The notes under the pieces are model-generated. The model had not been told where the DNA came from. It was given only the letters and a program-made list of their open reading frames with translations, and did no database searches. From JBCCGE01 sp039029455 (GTDB taxonomy: Bacteria; Pseudomonadota; Gammaproteobacteria; Arenicellales; Poriferihabitantaceae), in NCBI GenBank assembly GCA_039029455.1, contig JBCCGE010000018.1, positions 1 to 46,287 on the forward strand: a DNA stretch of 46,287 nt. The letters run 5' to 3'. The position numbers were made by a program, and so were the translations under genes. Shown one piece after another: positions 8,150 through 17,616 of the stretch (position 1 is the first letter of the stretch; each line of letters starts with the position of its first letter).

Positions 8150-9085
8150 TTACTGGTCCAGCTCCGCCTGAAGTGCAGGAACAGCTGTAAACAGATCCTC
8201 ATTCCAGCCAAAGTCAGACACCTGAAAAATAGGTGCTTCCTCGTCGTTATTAATGGCGACGATGACTTTGGAGTCTTTCATTCCCGCCAGGTGCTGGATT
8301 GCACCGGAGATGCCGATTGCGACGTAGAGATCAGGCGCCACGACCTTACCGGTCTGACCAACCTGATAATCGTTCGGCACAAAACCCGCATCAACTGCAG
8401 CACGCGACGCTCCTACGGCACCGCCCAGTGTATCAGCCAGTTTTTCCAGCATGGCGAAATTTTCACCATTTTGCATACCGCGTCCACCGGACACCACAAT
8501 CTTGGCTGATGTCAGCTCCGGCCGCTCGCTCTGGCTCAGCATCTGCTCGATAAACTGAACCCAGTCAGTTGCGCCCGCGTCGTCTATGTTTGAGACTTCT
8601 GCACTGCCGCTGGCATCGTCCGCAAGTTCAAACGAAGTGGTTCGCACGGTGATGAACTTGGTGGCATCGGATGATTTCACGGTAGCCATGGCGTTGCCCG
8701 CATAGATGGGTCGGACAAATGTTTCCGCATCAACGACTTCGCTGATATCGGAAATCGACTGACAGTCAGCAAGTGCCGCCGCGTACGGTACCAATGCTTT
8801 ACCAAATGTTGACGCAGGCGCCATGACATGGCTGTAGTCGCCGACATGAGCGTTAACCAGCGACGCCACATTCTCGGTAATGTCATTGGCGTAACTGGCA
8901 CCATCTGCAGCCAGAACCTTGCTGACGCCGCCAATTTTGGCACAAGCAGCAGCAATATCACTCACACCATTGCCAGCGACCAGTACATGAACATCACCAC
9001 CAACCTTAGAGGCCGCAGTGACTGTGTTCAGGGTTCCGGGAGAAAGTTGACTGCCGTCGTGTTCTGCAATTACTAATACACTCAT
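8150..9085 (-). CDS. etfA: Electron transfer flavoprotein alpha subunit
   Basis: The 311-residue protein starts at ATG 9085 (MSVLVIAEHDG), directly after AGGAGAAAT. The longer frame up to 9187 runs into etfB and is not the start. The N-domain is followed by the ETF-alpha FAD-binding domain: SGGRGMQNGENF, GGAVGASRAAVDAGF, the Q-V-G-Q-T-G-K segment and GISGAIQHLAGM. ETF carries electrons from acyl-CoA and N-methyl amine dehydrogenases to ETF-ubiquinone oxidoreductase. The gene follows etfB by 10 bases and its ribosome-binding site overlaps the etfB stop, so they are coupled. The length is normal. Confidence 0.97.
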   Translation of the reverse strand: MSVLVIAEHDGSQLSPGTLNTVTAASKVGGDVHVLVAGNGVSDIAAACAKIGGVSKVLAADGASYANDITENVASLVNAHVGDYSHVMAPASTFGKALVPYAAALADCQSISDISEVVDAETFVRPIYAGNAMATVKSSDATKFITVRTTSFELADDASGSAEVSNIDDAGATDWVQFIEQMLSQSERPELTSAKIVVSGGRGMQNGENFAMLEKLADTLGGAVGASRAAVDAGFVPNDYQVGQTGKVVAPDLYVAIGISGAIQHLAGMKDSKVIVAINNDEEAPIFQVSDFGWNEDLFTAVPALQAELDQ

Positions 9086-9095
9086 TTTATTTCTC

Positions 9096-9845
9096 CTAGA
9101 TGACTTTCGCTTCGTTTCGCAGTTTGTCGACCAGCTCAGACGCTCCCGACACCATAACACCCGCCTCTCGTGCGGGCGGCTCAACAACCTTGACGGTCTG
9201 CAGTCGGTTGCTGACCTCGACGCCCAGATCCGCAGGGCTCATCGCATCAATCGGCTTTTTCTTTGCCTTCATGATGTTCGGCAGTGACGCGTAACGCGGT
9301 TCGTTCAGTCGAAGATCTGCGGTCACGACAGCAGGAGAAGTGATTTGCAGTTTCTCGAGTCCGGCGTCGATTTCACGAACGATTTCAAAGCCGCCGTCGT
9401 TTTTCTCAATGCTGGAAATGTAGCTGCCGAGCGGACGTCCCATCAGTGCGGCCAGCATTTGACCGGTCTGGTTATTGTCGTCATCAATCGACTGTTTTCC
9501 CAGCACAATCAGGTCCGTACCTTCTTTCTCTGCAACGGCTTTCAGCATCTTGGCGATGGTAAGCGGCTCCAGAGTATCGTCTGTCTGAATATGCACACCG
9601 CGGTCTGCACCCATGGCCAGACCTGTGCGAATGGTTTCCTGGGCCTTGTCGGGTCCCGCAGAGACCACGATCACCTCATCGGCATGACCGGCTTCTTTGA
9701 GCCGAAGCGCCTCTTCAACTGCGATTTCGCAAAATGGATTCATCGCCATTTTGACGTTAGCGAGTTCTACGCCCGTTTGGTCCGAATTCACCCGAACCCT
9801 GACGTTGGCATCGATTACACGTTTGACTGGAACCAGTATTTTCAT
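9096..9845 (-). CDS. etfB: Electron transfer flavoprotein beta subunit
   Basis: The 249-residue protein, of standard length for EtfB, starts with MKILVPVKRVIDANVRVRV behind GGAGG. It contains the EtfB hallmark NPFCEIAVEEALRLKEAG, the AMP-site region (GKQSIDDDNNQTGQMLAALM) and the ETF-beta signature VREIDAGLEKL. It forms the heterodimer with EtfA, binding FAD and AMP in the cytoplasm. It is the first gene of a two-gene operon that ends at the terminator at 8103-8129. No ETF-dependent dehydrogenase lies beside it. Confidence 0.97.
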   Translation of the reverse strand: MKILVPVKRVIDANVRVRVNSDQTGVELANVKMAMNPFCEIAVEEALRLKEAGHADEVIVVSAGPDKAQETIRTGLAMGADRGVHIQTDDTLEPLTIAKMLKAVAEKEGTDLIVLGKQSIDDDNNQTGQMLAALMGRPLGSYISSIEKNDGGFEIVREIDAGLEKLQITSPAVVTADLRLNEPRYASLPNIMKAKKKPIDAMSPADLGVEVSNRLQTVKVVEPPAREAGVMVSGASELVDKLRNEAKVI

Positions 9846-10122
9846 TTGGGGGAATATCCTCCGCGTTAGTTAAATTGCCAGACCGGCTGTGGGGCCCTGA
9901 CCGGCTAAATTCAAGCCCGTTTCCGGGAGGGCGGATTGTACACGAAGCCAGGCATCCGTCGAGTCCGCCGAGCCGCGTATTTAAGGCTATTTGGTGATTC
10001 TGCAGTTATCGAAATGCGACCTGAAATGATCCAAAAATTATCTATTTTTCACCTTCGAAACTGACCGCAAGTGAATCATTGGTTGCGTGCGCTACAATCG
10101 CCTCGCTTGTCGCCAAAATCCT

Positions 10123-10911
10123 ATGCAAAAACTGCCCGAAACATTCATCGAAACCGCAATCCAGGCGGTGGATCAAGCACGCTTGATTACCGCTCGCTAT
10201 TTTCGATCCGAGCTGGCCGTCGATAGTAAATCAGATCGCTCTCCGGTAACCGTCGCGGATCAGGAAACCGAACAGGCGCTGAAGAACCTGATTCTGGACA
10301 GACATCCCGAGCACGGTTTCTTTGGTGAGGAGAGTGGCACTGAAAATACGTCTGCTCCCTGGCAGTGGATTCTCGACCCCATTGACGGCACCAAATCATT
10401 CGCCAGCGGCAAACCCACGTTTGGAACTCTGGTGGCTCTGCTGTTTGAAAACGAGCCTTTGCTCGGAATCATCGATCACGGCATTCTGGATGAGCGCTGG
10501 ATCGGAATTAAAAACCGGCCAACTACTTTCAACGGTCAGCCCTGCGCAACCAGCAAGACATCTGCCGTTGCCAGAAGCTCGCTTTGTGTAACAACACCGG
10601 ACATGTTCGATGAGTCGGCAATGGCCGCGTTTGATCAATTGTCCTGCCAATGCCAGTTTCGAGTCTTTGGCGGGGATTGTCACAGCTATGGCCTGCTGGC
10701 ATCTGGGCATACCGAGATCGTCTGTGAAGCCGATCTGAAAGCCTACGACTACCTTGCACTGGTTCCGGTTGTCGAAGGTGCCGGGGGCGTGATCAGCGAC
10801 TGGCGGGGAGATCCACTGAATCGGGATTCTGGTGATCGGGTGCTCGCCAGCGCGAACCTTTCTGTTCACCGCGAAGCCATTCAATATCTGCGCGGGTCGC
10901 ATTTGGATTAG
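10123..10911 (+). CDS. hisN: HisN-type histidinol-phosphatase (inositol monophosphatase family)
   Basis: The 262-residue protein is read from ATG 10123; an upstream GTG at 10087 would add 12 atypical residues. The metal site of the Mg2+-dependent IMPase fold is present: E69-E70 in FFGEESG and DPIDGTKSF (85-93). The later segments GGDCHSYGLLASGH, ADLKAYDYLALVPVVEGAGG and VLASAN match the subgroup annotated as histidinol-phosphatase (TIGR02067) better than CysQ or SuhB. It would dephosphorylate L-histidinol phosphate or another small sugar phosphate. No other his gene is near, so the substrate is a family-level call. Confidence 0.8.
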   Translation: MQKLPETFIETAIQAVDQARLITARYFRSELAVDSKSDRSPVTVADQETEQALKNLILDRHPEHGFFGEESGTENTSAPWQWILDPIDGTKSFASGKPTFGTLVALLFENEPLLGIIDHGILDERWIGIKNRPTTFNGQPCATSKTSAVARSSLCVTTPDMFDESAMAAFDQLSCQCQFRVFGGDCHSYGLLASGHTEIVCEADLKAYDYLALVPVVEGAGGVISDWRGDPLNRDSGDRVLASANLSVHREAIQYLRGSHLD

Positions 10912-10970
10912 ATTCAACGTCGGCTAAAATCTGGCTTCCGAATTCCTCAGTTACTCTGGTTACACAATCA

Positions 10971-12632
10971 ATGGCTCAATACGTTTTCACCATGAACGGG
11001 GTCGGTAAGGTCGTACCGCCCAACAAGCAGATCCTGAAAGACATCTATCTGAACTTTTTTCCCGGCGCGAAGATCGGTGTACTTGGTTACAACGGGGCCG
11101 GCAAGTCCACTCTGCTGCGGATCATGGCAGGTATCGACACCGACATCATCGGTGAAGCCAGACCACAGCCGGGTTTGAATATTGGTTATCTGGCGCAGGA
11201 ACCGGAACTGGATGAAAGCAAAGATGTTCGCGGCAATGTTGAAGACGGCCTCAGCGAGATCAAGCAGGCCCAGGACCGTCTGAACGAGGTGTACGCCGCG
11301 TATGCTGAACCTGATGCCGATTTTGACGCTCTGGCTGAGGAGCAGGCCCGGCTTGAGAACATCATTCAGGCTTCGGATGCCCACAACATCGATCATAAAC
11401 TCGAGATCGCGGCAGACGCTCTGAGATTACCCCCATGGGATGCGAAGATTGAACACCTGTCCGGTGGAGAGAAAAGACGCGTCGCCCTGTGTCGTCTGCT
11501 GTTGTCTTCACCGGACATGCTGATTCTGGACGAACCAACCAACCATCTGGACGCTGAGTCAATCGCCTGGCTTGAGCGTTATCTGCATGAGTTCGAGGGC
11601 ACTGTGGTGGCGGTGACGCACGATCGGTATTTTCTCGACAATGTCGCTGGCTGGATTCTGGAGCTGGATCGTGGTGAAGGCATACCGTGGGAGGGAAATT
11701 ATTCGTCCTGGCTGGAGCAAAAGGAAAAGCGTCTGGAACTCGAGCAGAAATCCGAACAGGCACGCATTAAAAGCATGAAACAGGAGCTTGAGTGGGTTCG
11801 CTCAAATCCCAAGGGCCGACATGCGAAGAGCAAGGCCCGTCTGAAGCGTTTTGATGAGCTGAGTTCCTCAGACTATCAAAAACGGGCGGAGACCAATGAG
11901 ATATATATCCCACCCGGTCCCCGACTCGGAGATCTGGTTGTTGAAGCCAAAGACGTCGCGAAAGCCTATGGCGACAACGTGCTGTACGAAGATCTGAACT
12001 TCAGTCTTCCCCAGGGAGGTATCGTTGGCATTATCGGACCCAATGGCGCGGGGAAGACCACACTGTTCCGAATGATTACCGGCATGGAGGAACCGACGTC
12101 CGGATCATTCAGAACCGGAGAAACCGTCAAGGTCGCCTATGTCGACCAGTCGCGTGATGCCCTCAACAATAGCGCAACGGTCTGGGAAGAAATCTCCGGC
12201 GGTCAGGACCTGATGCTGGTCAACGGCTACGAGGTGCAGTCGCGACGGTATGTCGGTCGATTCAATTTCAAAAGCACAGATCAGCAAAAACGGATCGGGG
12301 ATCTTTCGGGCGGAGAACGCAATCGTGTCCATCTCGCCAAGCTACTGGCAGACGGCGGGAATTTACTGTTGCTTGACGAACCCACCAACGATCTGGATGT
12401 CGAGACCCTGCGCGCGCTGGAGGAAGCCATTCTCAACTTTCCAGGTTGCGCTGTGGTGATATCCCACGACCGCTGGTTCCTTGATCGCATCGCAACACAC
12501 ATTCTGGCGTTTGAAGGCGATTCACAGGTGACCTGGTTCGAGGGTAATTACAGCGATTACGAGGAGGATTACAAGCGCCGACACGGCGACACCATCAAAC
12601 CCACTCGCATCAAATACAAACGGTTGAAATAA
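10971..12632 (+). CDS. ettA: Energy-dependent translational throttle protein EttA (ABC-F)
   Basis: The 553-residue protein is near-identical in length to E. coli EttA (555). It has two ABC domains without membrane segments. The first has Walker A GYNGAGKST (about 39-47), signature LSGGEKRR and Walker B MLILDEPTNHLD. The second has GPNGAGKTT, LSGGERNR and LLLLDEPTNDLD. The charged linker between them (about 235-310) is the ABC-F arm that enters the ribosomal E site. EttA senses ATP/ADP and gates entry into elongation. No Shine-Dalgarno is obvious before its ATG. It stands between hisN and a lipoprotein gene in the same direction. Confidence 0.96.
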   Translation: MAQYVFTMNGVGKVVPPNKQILKDIYLNFFPGAKIGVLGYNGAGKSTLLRIMAGIDTDIIGEARPQPGLNIGYLAQEPELDESKDVRGNVEDGLSEIKQAQDRLNEVYAAYAEPDADFDALAEEQARLENIIQASDAHNIDHKLEIAADALRLPPWDAKIEHLSGGEKRRVALCRLLLSSPDMLILDEPTNHLDAESIAWLERYLHEFEGTVVAVTHDRYFLDNVAGWILELDRGEGIPWEGNYSSWLEQKEKRLELEQKSEQARIKSMKQELEWVRSNPKGRHAKSKARLKRFDELSSSDYQKRAETNEIYIPPGPRLGDLVVEAKDVAKAYGDNVLYEDLNFSLPQGGIVGIIGPNGAGKTTLFRMITGMEEPTSGSFRTGETVKVAYVDQSRDALNNSATVWEEISGGQDLMLVNGYEVQSRRYVGRFNFKSTDQQKRIGDLSGGERNRVHLAKLLADGGNLLLLDEPTNDLDVETLRALEEAILNFPGCAVVISHDRWFLDRIATHILAFEGDSQVTWFEGNYSDYEEDYKRRHGDTIKPTRIKYKRLK

Positions 12633-12661
12633 GCCCGTCTTTCGTGATCGAAAACTGATTA

Positions 12662-14188
12662 ATGCGACCATTACTTTTTGCTGGTTGGGCTTTTGCAATC
12701 GTATTTTGTATGAGCGGATGCGGGGGTCCCAGGGCAAGTCAGGAGGCGCCAAAACCATCGACAGTCTCTGCCGGCAAAGAGGGACTTGAATCCACACCCT
12801 GCTGGATTGAGCGCAGAGCCGACTGGCCGCAAATGGACTGTTACCGTATGCAGGTGCACGAGATACCGGACGACATCAGCAGTCGTCTGATCTCGTTTCC
12901 GGTTCTGCGATTCAGGGCGCAGACTACGGACCATGACAACAGCACACCCGTTCTGCATCTGGGCGCTGGCGGGCCCGGCGCCGCCATGTATCTGGATTCT
13001 ACCGATCATGTTGAATGGATTCTGGGTAACCACGACGATTTTTCGGTGGGCATTGGGCGTGATCTTGTTCTGATTGATCCCAGAGGCGCGGGGCTGTCCG
13101 AACCACTGCTGACCTGTAATCGCTATGTCGAAAACGTGCCGATGCGATGGAGGCAGCCGATGCGTGGTTTCGACAGCTGGATTCTGGGTGACGATGACTT
13201 TATATCGTGCATCCGCGAAGTCAGATCCAAAGGCATATCACTTGCCCACTACAACAGTCAGACCGTTGCCAGGGACATTGCAAAATTATCGAATGCACTC
13301 AACGTCTCCAGATGGGTGCTGTTCGGGGTTTCCTATGGTTCAGTCTATGCTCAGGTCATCGCCCGCGATTTCCCTTCGCTGGTCGAAAGCATGATCATGG
13401 ACAGCGCCACATTCATTGGTTTGAAAGGCCATCACAACTACGAGCAGCGCCTTCTTGGACCCTTTGAATCGCTCTATCAGTATTGCGATTATCTGGCGAC
13501 CTGTGATGACTCTGCACTCGCCGCAGACGCTATGGAAAAAACAATCTGGCGAGTTTTTGTTGCGTTGAATCATCAACCTCTCGAAGTGGAGTCAAACATT
13601 CTGGGAACAGTCTTCGTCACCGGCGATCGTTTTATTGAAATACTTATTCATGCCGTATACGGCGAGGACATCCTGCGCGATTTACCCGCAATAGTGCAGG
13701 AACTCTCCAACCGTGAATCCGCATCACTTGTTTACTATCTGGACTCGTATCTCGAGTATCAACTTGACCGTACCTATGGTGATATCAGTTTTTACAGTCA
13801 CCACTGTTACGAAACCAAGCCCTTCACTGACCATCTTGCAATCGATGTTGTGGTCGCCGGACTCGAAGATGCCGGTCTCCGAGCTTATGCCGAACAGGCC
13901 GAAAACTGGCCCGACTACTGCGGAATTATGGGAATCTATTTCGGCGACCCGATCGAGGAAAAGTCAGTGACAACCGAAATCCCGACCCTTTTCCTGCACG
14001 GTGAGCTCGATCCGATCACACCGCTGTCTGAAGTTGAGGATCAACTCGATTACTTCGGCAACTATCAGTTGTTCACGTTTCCCCTCTCCCACGATGTCAT
14101 GAACAGCGACGAATGTGCAGAGCGGCTGAGTAAATCATTCGTTAAAGACCCTTCCCGCTCAGCCCGCACCGGTCTTTGCGGCTTGTAA
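12662..14188 (+). CDS. Lipoprotein alpha/beta hydrolase (S33 peptidase / TAP-like)
   Basis: The 508-residue protein begins with a lipoprotein signal peptide whose lipobox is M-S-G-C (C20). The fold is that of S33 peptidases with a TAP-like C-terminus: an oxyanion-loop GAGGPG (102-106), LVLIDPRGAGLS (136-146), the nucleophile elbow FGVSYGS (S224), and a late segment with LFLHGELDPITP supplying Asp and LSHDVM supplying His. It probably cleaves N-terminal residues of peptides, or esters, at the periplasmic side of a membrane. It starts 29 bases after ettA in the same direction. The substrate is unknown. Confidence 0.82.
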   Translation: MRPLLFAGWAFAIVFCMSGCGGPRASQEAPKPSTVSAGKEGLESTPCWIERRADWPQMDCYRMQVHEIPDDISSRLISFPVLRFRAQTTDHDNSTPVLHLGAGGPGAAMYLDSTDHVEWILGNHDDFSVGIGRDLVLIDPRGAGLSEPLLTCNRYVENVPMRWRQPMRGFDSWILGDDDFISCIREVRSKGISLAHYNSQTVARDIAKLSNALNVSRWVLFGVSYGSVYAQVIARDFPSLVESMIMDSATFIGLKGHHNYEQRLLGPFESLYQYCDYLATCDDSALAADAMEKTIWRVFVALNHQPLEVESNILGTVFVTGDRFIEILIHAVYGEDILRDLPAIVQELSNRESASLVYYLDSYLEYQLDRTYGDISFYSHHCYETKPFTDHLAIDVVVAGLEDAGLRAYAEQAENWPDYCGIMGIYFGDPIEEKSVTTEIPTLFLHGELDPITPLSEVEDQLDYFGNYQLFTFPLSHDVMNSDECAERLSKSFVKDPSRSARTGLCGL

Positions 14189-14291
14189 CTGCATCGTAGA
14201 CGAGGCGGCGGCGATTTTCCGCCTTCCAACTGGCCTTGCAAGCCGTTCGCGCCGGTCGTACTCTCTGCAACAGTGATCCGGAGGTATTGAA

Positions 14292-15521
14292 ATGCCTGCT
14301 CTTTCCAATATTCGTGTTGTTGATCTGACCCATGTCGTTGCGGGACCTTTTTGCACTTTTCAGCTGGCCGTTATGGGTGCCGACGTTATAAAGATCGAGC
14401 CGCCACTAAAGCCGGATATGTGCCGAGCTAAATCGACTGATTTCCCAAGCGGTGAAGATGGGCTTGGACCCTTCTTCACATCGCAGAATGCCAATAAGAA
14501 ATCACTGCCTGTGGATCTGGATTCAGAGGACGGCCGTGCCCTGGTTTTCCGACTCATTGAATCGGCCGACGTGCTTGTCGAAAATTATCGATCCGGGGCG
14601 ATGGCTGAAATCGGTCTCGACTACGAGTCGGTTAAGCGCATCAGACCCGACATCATCTACTGTTCCATGACCGGATTTGGGCAGACCGGACCCAAAGGTC
14701 AGCACACTGCTTACGACAATGTTATCCAGGCCTTCTCCGGACTGATGGCGGCTAATGGTGATGAGACCACGGCACCGGTGAAGATCGGACCACCCATTCT
14801 GGATTTCGGTACTGGTATTCAGGCGGCCTTTGCGATTTCCTGCGCGCTGCTGCAGCGGGCGCACACCGGTCAGGGTCAATACATTGACATTGCGATGGTG
14901 GACGCCGCACTGATGTTAATGTCGTGCAATCTCACTTATCTGCAGCAAAACGGAACGGTGCCGCCGCTGGGCGGAAACGACAGTCGGTTCAATGCGGGTT
15001 ACTGTTGCTATACCGCATCTGACGGCGAGCAATTGATGCTGGGCGCATTCACCGGCACTCAGGTTGCCGATCTTTGGGCGGTGCTGGGAGACGCTGACTA
15101 TGGCGAAAGATTCAGAGGCGCACAGGCACCCGCGATGATACCGTCCGTTGACAGTGACAAAAGGCGGATCGCAGAAATTATACGAACCCGTACTGCTCAG
15201 GAATGGGAAGACGAGCTGAATACAAACAAAGTGCCGGCCGCCAGAGTCAGGACACTGGATCAGACTCTGCGTGAGAATCAACTCGACTATCGTTCCGTGC
15301 TGCAAACCCCTGAGTCGGCAGATCCGGACAACGCAGCACACCGCCGACAGTCGTTTCCAACCGCCGCATTCAGCTATTTAGACGATGGCCCGGCGCTGAA
15401 AACCCCACCTCCGGTTTTTGCGGAACACGCACATGAAATTCTGGGTGGGCTCGGTTATAGCAGCGAGGAGATTCTTGACCTTGCAAATCGGGGAGTGATT
15501 GCGCTGGCTGACGATATCTAA
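14292..15521 (+). CDS. CaiB/BaiF family class III CoA-transferase
   Basis: The 409-residue protein, of typical length, starts behind GGAGG. It shows the family opening VVDLTHVVAGPFCTFQLAVMGADVIKIEPP, the ENYRSGAMAEIGLDYE segment, SMTGFGQTGP and GPPILDFGTG. D171 of that last motif is the likely nucleophile by analogy with formyl-CoA transferase Asp169. These enzymes move CoA between organic acids by an acyl-aspartyl intermediate. No partner racemase, hydratase or lyase lies next to it, so the acid cannot be named. It overlaps the convergent membrane-protein gene by 4 bases. Confidence 0.9.
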   Translation: MPALSNIRVVDLTHVVAGPFCTFQLAVMGADVIKIEPPLKPDMCRAKSTDFPSGEDGLGPFFTSQNANKKSLPVDLDSEDGRALVFRLIESADVLVENYRSGAMAEIGLDYESVKRIRPDIIYCSMTGFGQTGPKGQHTAYDNVIQAFSGLMAANGDETTAPVKIGPPILDFGTGIQAAFAISCALLQRAHTGQGQYIDIAMVDAALMLMSCNLTYLQQNGTVPPLGGNDSRFNAGYCCYTASDGEQLMLGAFTGTQVADLWAVLGDADYGERFRGAQAPAMIPSVDSDKRRIAEIIRTRTAQEWEDELNTNKVPAARVRTLDQTLRENQLDYRSVLQTPESADPDNAAHRRQSFPTAAFSYLDDGPALKTPPPVFAEHAHEILGGLGYSSEEILDLANRGVIALADDI

Positions 15522-15967
15522 AACAGAAAATAAAGCAGGATCCAGTAGCGCGCAAATTTACTGATCGCGATCATCAGAATTGAACGCCATACAGGTAGTC
15601 TCAAAAATCCGCCAGCCACACATATCGGATCACCGATGATCGGCATCCAGGATAACAGCAATGCGGCCGGCCCCCACTTCTGAACCCTTTGCAGTGCTGA
15701 GTCTTCCAGCGCAAACCGGTCGCTTATCCATCGCAGCGACCGACTGTTGCCACGGAAACGGGATACACCGCCGCGCAGCATCCACCCCATGGCAAATGTG
15801 ATGCATCCGCCGATGGTATTGCCCGCTGTCGAGACCCAAAGCAGTTCAGAAAACGAATAGCTGCCCTGTTCAGCCATGACATACAGCAATACCTCAACAC
15901 CCCCCGGTACAATCGTAGAGGCGAGCAATGAGCCGATGAACAGCGTCAACAATCCGGTCGTCGCCAT
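15518..15967 (-). CDS. YqaA-like DedA/VTT-domain membrane protein
   Basis: The 149-residue protein has three or four hydrophobic segments and the shortened DedA/VTT layout seen in YqaA. An early L-A-S-T-I-V-P-G-G-V-E stretch replaces the usual loop. A Gly-rich N-T-I-G-G-C-I-T-F helix follows, then R-V-Q-K-W-G-P-A and M-P-I-I-G-D-P-I-C-V-A-G-G-F-L. VTT proteins act in phospholipid scrambling or undecaprenyl-phosphate recycling; YqaA itself is uncharacterised. A 12-bp perfect palindrome sits 8 bases upstream of the start and may be an operator. Confidence 0.82.
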   Translation of the reverse strand: MATTGLLTLFIGSLLASTIVPGGVEVLLYVMAEQGSYSFSELLWVSTAGNTIGGCITFAMGWMLRGGVSRFRGNSRSLRWISDRFALEDSALQRVQKWGPAALLLSWMPIIGDPICVAGGFLRLPVWRSILMIAISKFARYWILLYFLF

Positions 15968-15974
15968 TTCTCAG

Positions 15975-15986
15975 TAGACCGGTCTA
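15975..15986. promoter_or_regulatory. Perfect palindrome TAGACCGGTCTA, possible TetR-type operator
   Basis: The 12-bp perfect palindrome lies 8 bases upstream of the yqaA-like start. Its half-site TAGACC resembles that of NemR and several other TetR-family repressors. There is no TetR gene in the window, so the cognate regulator would be elsewhere. Chance occurrence is possible. Confidence 0.4.
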
Positions 15987-16048
15987 AGGTATGCCGATGA
16001 TCGGTATGATCTTGACCGGCATTCGGTAACGAGCTTGAAGTCTATCGC

Positions 16049-17518
16049 CTAAATTGCTGGAATATTTGGTATTTTCAGACCAACCATTCGTCGCATTACG
16101 CGCAGAACCTGGGTTGAATAGCCAAACTCATTGTCGTACCAGACATAGAGAATGCAGCGATTGTCTTCAGCAATAGTTGCCACCGAATCAAAAATTGCCG
16201 GCTCAGGGGTGCCGACAAAATCGGTGGAGACTACTTCTCGTGAGGCCGAATAGGCAATCTGCGCACTCAACGAGGATGCCAGCGACACCTGTCGAATATG
16301 ATCATTGATCTCGTCGCGGCTGGTCAACTTTTCAAGATTGAGATGGATCACCGCCATCGAAACATTGGGCGTAGGCACTCGTATGGCATTTCCCGTCAGT
16401 TTGCCCTTCAGATGGGGCAGAGCCTTGGACACCGCTTTTGCTGCGCCGGTGGAGGTCAGTACCATATTCAGGGGCGCCGAGCGACCGCGGCGATCCGCCT
16501 TATGATAGTTGTCGATCAGATTCTGGTCATTGGTGTACGAGTGCACGGTTTCGACATGGCCATTGACGATGGTGAACTCATCATCCATCGCTTTCAGAAC
16601 CGGCGTGATTGCATTTGTCGTGCACGACGCCGCGCACAGGATCGTATCTTTTGGATCGATCATGTCCTGATTGACACCAAAAACGATGTTCTTGATGTCG
16701 CCACCAGCTGGCGCGGTCAACAACACCTTGCTCGCACCGTTTGGCGCCAGATGTCGACTCAGCCCTTCCTCATCTTTGAAAATGCCGGTGTTGTCGACGA
16801 TCAGCGCATCTTTAATACCGTGCTCGGTATAGTCGATGTCCTCAGGTTGGTTGGCGTAAATAAACTTGATGTAATTGCCATTGGCAATAATGGCATTGTT
16901 TTCTTTATCCACTGTGATTGAGCCATTAAATGGCCCGTGAATGGAATCACGCCGAAGCAGGCTTGCCCGTTTCTCCAGATCGCCGTCACGTCCACCACGC
17001 ACAACTACGGCTCTCAATCGAAGTTTATTCGTCGAAGTGGTTCGCTCGATCAGCAATCGAGCAAGTATTCGTCCAATACGACCGAAACCATACAGCACCA
17101 CATCCTGCGAAAACGTTGGTGCATCTCCCTCTGCCTGAGTGACGGTTTCGAGCTGCTGACGCACCACATCCACGAGCGAGCCGGCACCCTGGCTGCGGGC
17201 GCAGATGGACGCCAGTTTTCCGATATCCACACGACACGGAATCAGATTGATCTCACCTATGGCCTCGAGTACTTCCATGGTCTGAGCCAGCGTCATCTCG
17301 CCGCCAATCATGTTCCGACCCAGACGATGAGCCTTAATTATTTCGATGGTTGACGCATTCATGAGCTTGCGTCCAAACACGGTCACGATTACGCCGTGAT
17401 TGCGATATAACTTACCCACCACAGGGATCATTTTTTCAGCGAGCGTCTGGTCTCTTATGTAGTCGTTTAGAAAATTGTCCTCGGGGATATCTGATGTGGG
17501 GATATCTGATGTAGTCAC
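16049..17518 (-). CDS. gap: Glyceraldehyde-3-phosphate dehydrogenase, long form
   Basis: The 489-residue protein has a normal NAD-binding GAPDH core from about residue 138 (VVLYGFGRIGRIL), the active-site ASCTTN with C299 and the closing VWYDNEFGYSTQVLRVM. A helical extension of about 135 residues precedes the core, as in the long GAPDH form of Pseudomonas and other marine gammaproteobacteria. The enzyme oxidises or reduces triose phosphate in the central pathway. No other glycolytic gene is adjacent. The start is GTG at 17518; the first residues contain a tandem duplication (T-S-D-I-P twice) matching a 15-base direct DNA repeat. No clear ribosome-binding site is seen. Confidence 0.94.
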   Translation of the reverse strand: MTTSDIPTSDIPEDNFLNDYIRDQTLAEKMIPVVGKLYRNHGVIVTVFGRKLMNASTIEIIKAHRLGRNMIGGEMTLAQTMEVLEAIGEINLIPCRVDIGKLASICARSQGAGSLVDVVRQQLETVTQAEGDAPTFSQDVVLYGFGRIGRILARLLIERTTSTNKLRLRAVVVRGGRDGDLEKRASLLRRDSIHGPFNGSITVDKENNAIIANGNYIKFIYANQPEDIDYTEHGIKDALIVDNTGIFKDEEGLSRHLAPNGASKVLLTAPAGGDIKNIVFGVNQDMIDPKDTILCAASCTTNAITPVLKAMDDEFTIVNGHVETVHSYTNDQNLIDNYHKADRRGRSAPLNMVLTSTGAAKAVSKALPHLKGKLTGNAIRVPTPNVSMAVIHLNLEKLTSRDEINDHIRQVSLASSLSAQIAYSASREVVSTDFVGTPEPAIFDSVATIAEDNRCILYVWYDNEFGYSTQVLRVMRRMVGLKIPNIPAI

Positions 17519-17616
17519 GTTCGGAAAAATATGGAAAATTTGAGCGCCGGATTATCTCTCAAATCCGGCAACGATTGCAGTGCCAGTTCATCAATTCAAG
17601 GCGGCACAATGGCAAC

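Noticed and set aside
10396..10917. 173-codon frame antisense to the HisN-type phosphatase
   Set aside because: Shadow frame over a clear enzyme gene, with no start signal.
16298..16921. 207-codon frame antisense to GAPDH
   Set aside because: It is a shadow of a highly conserved gene; its sequence shows no domain and tracks GAPDH codon structure.
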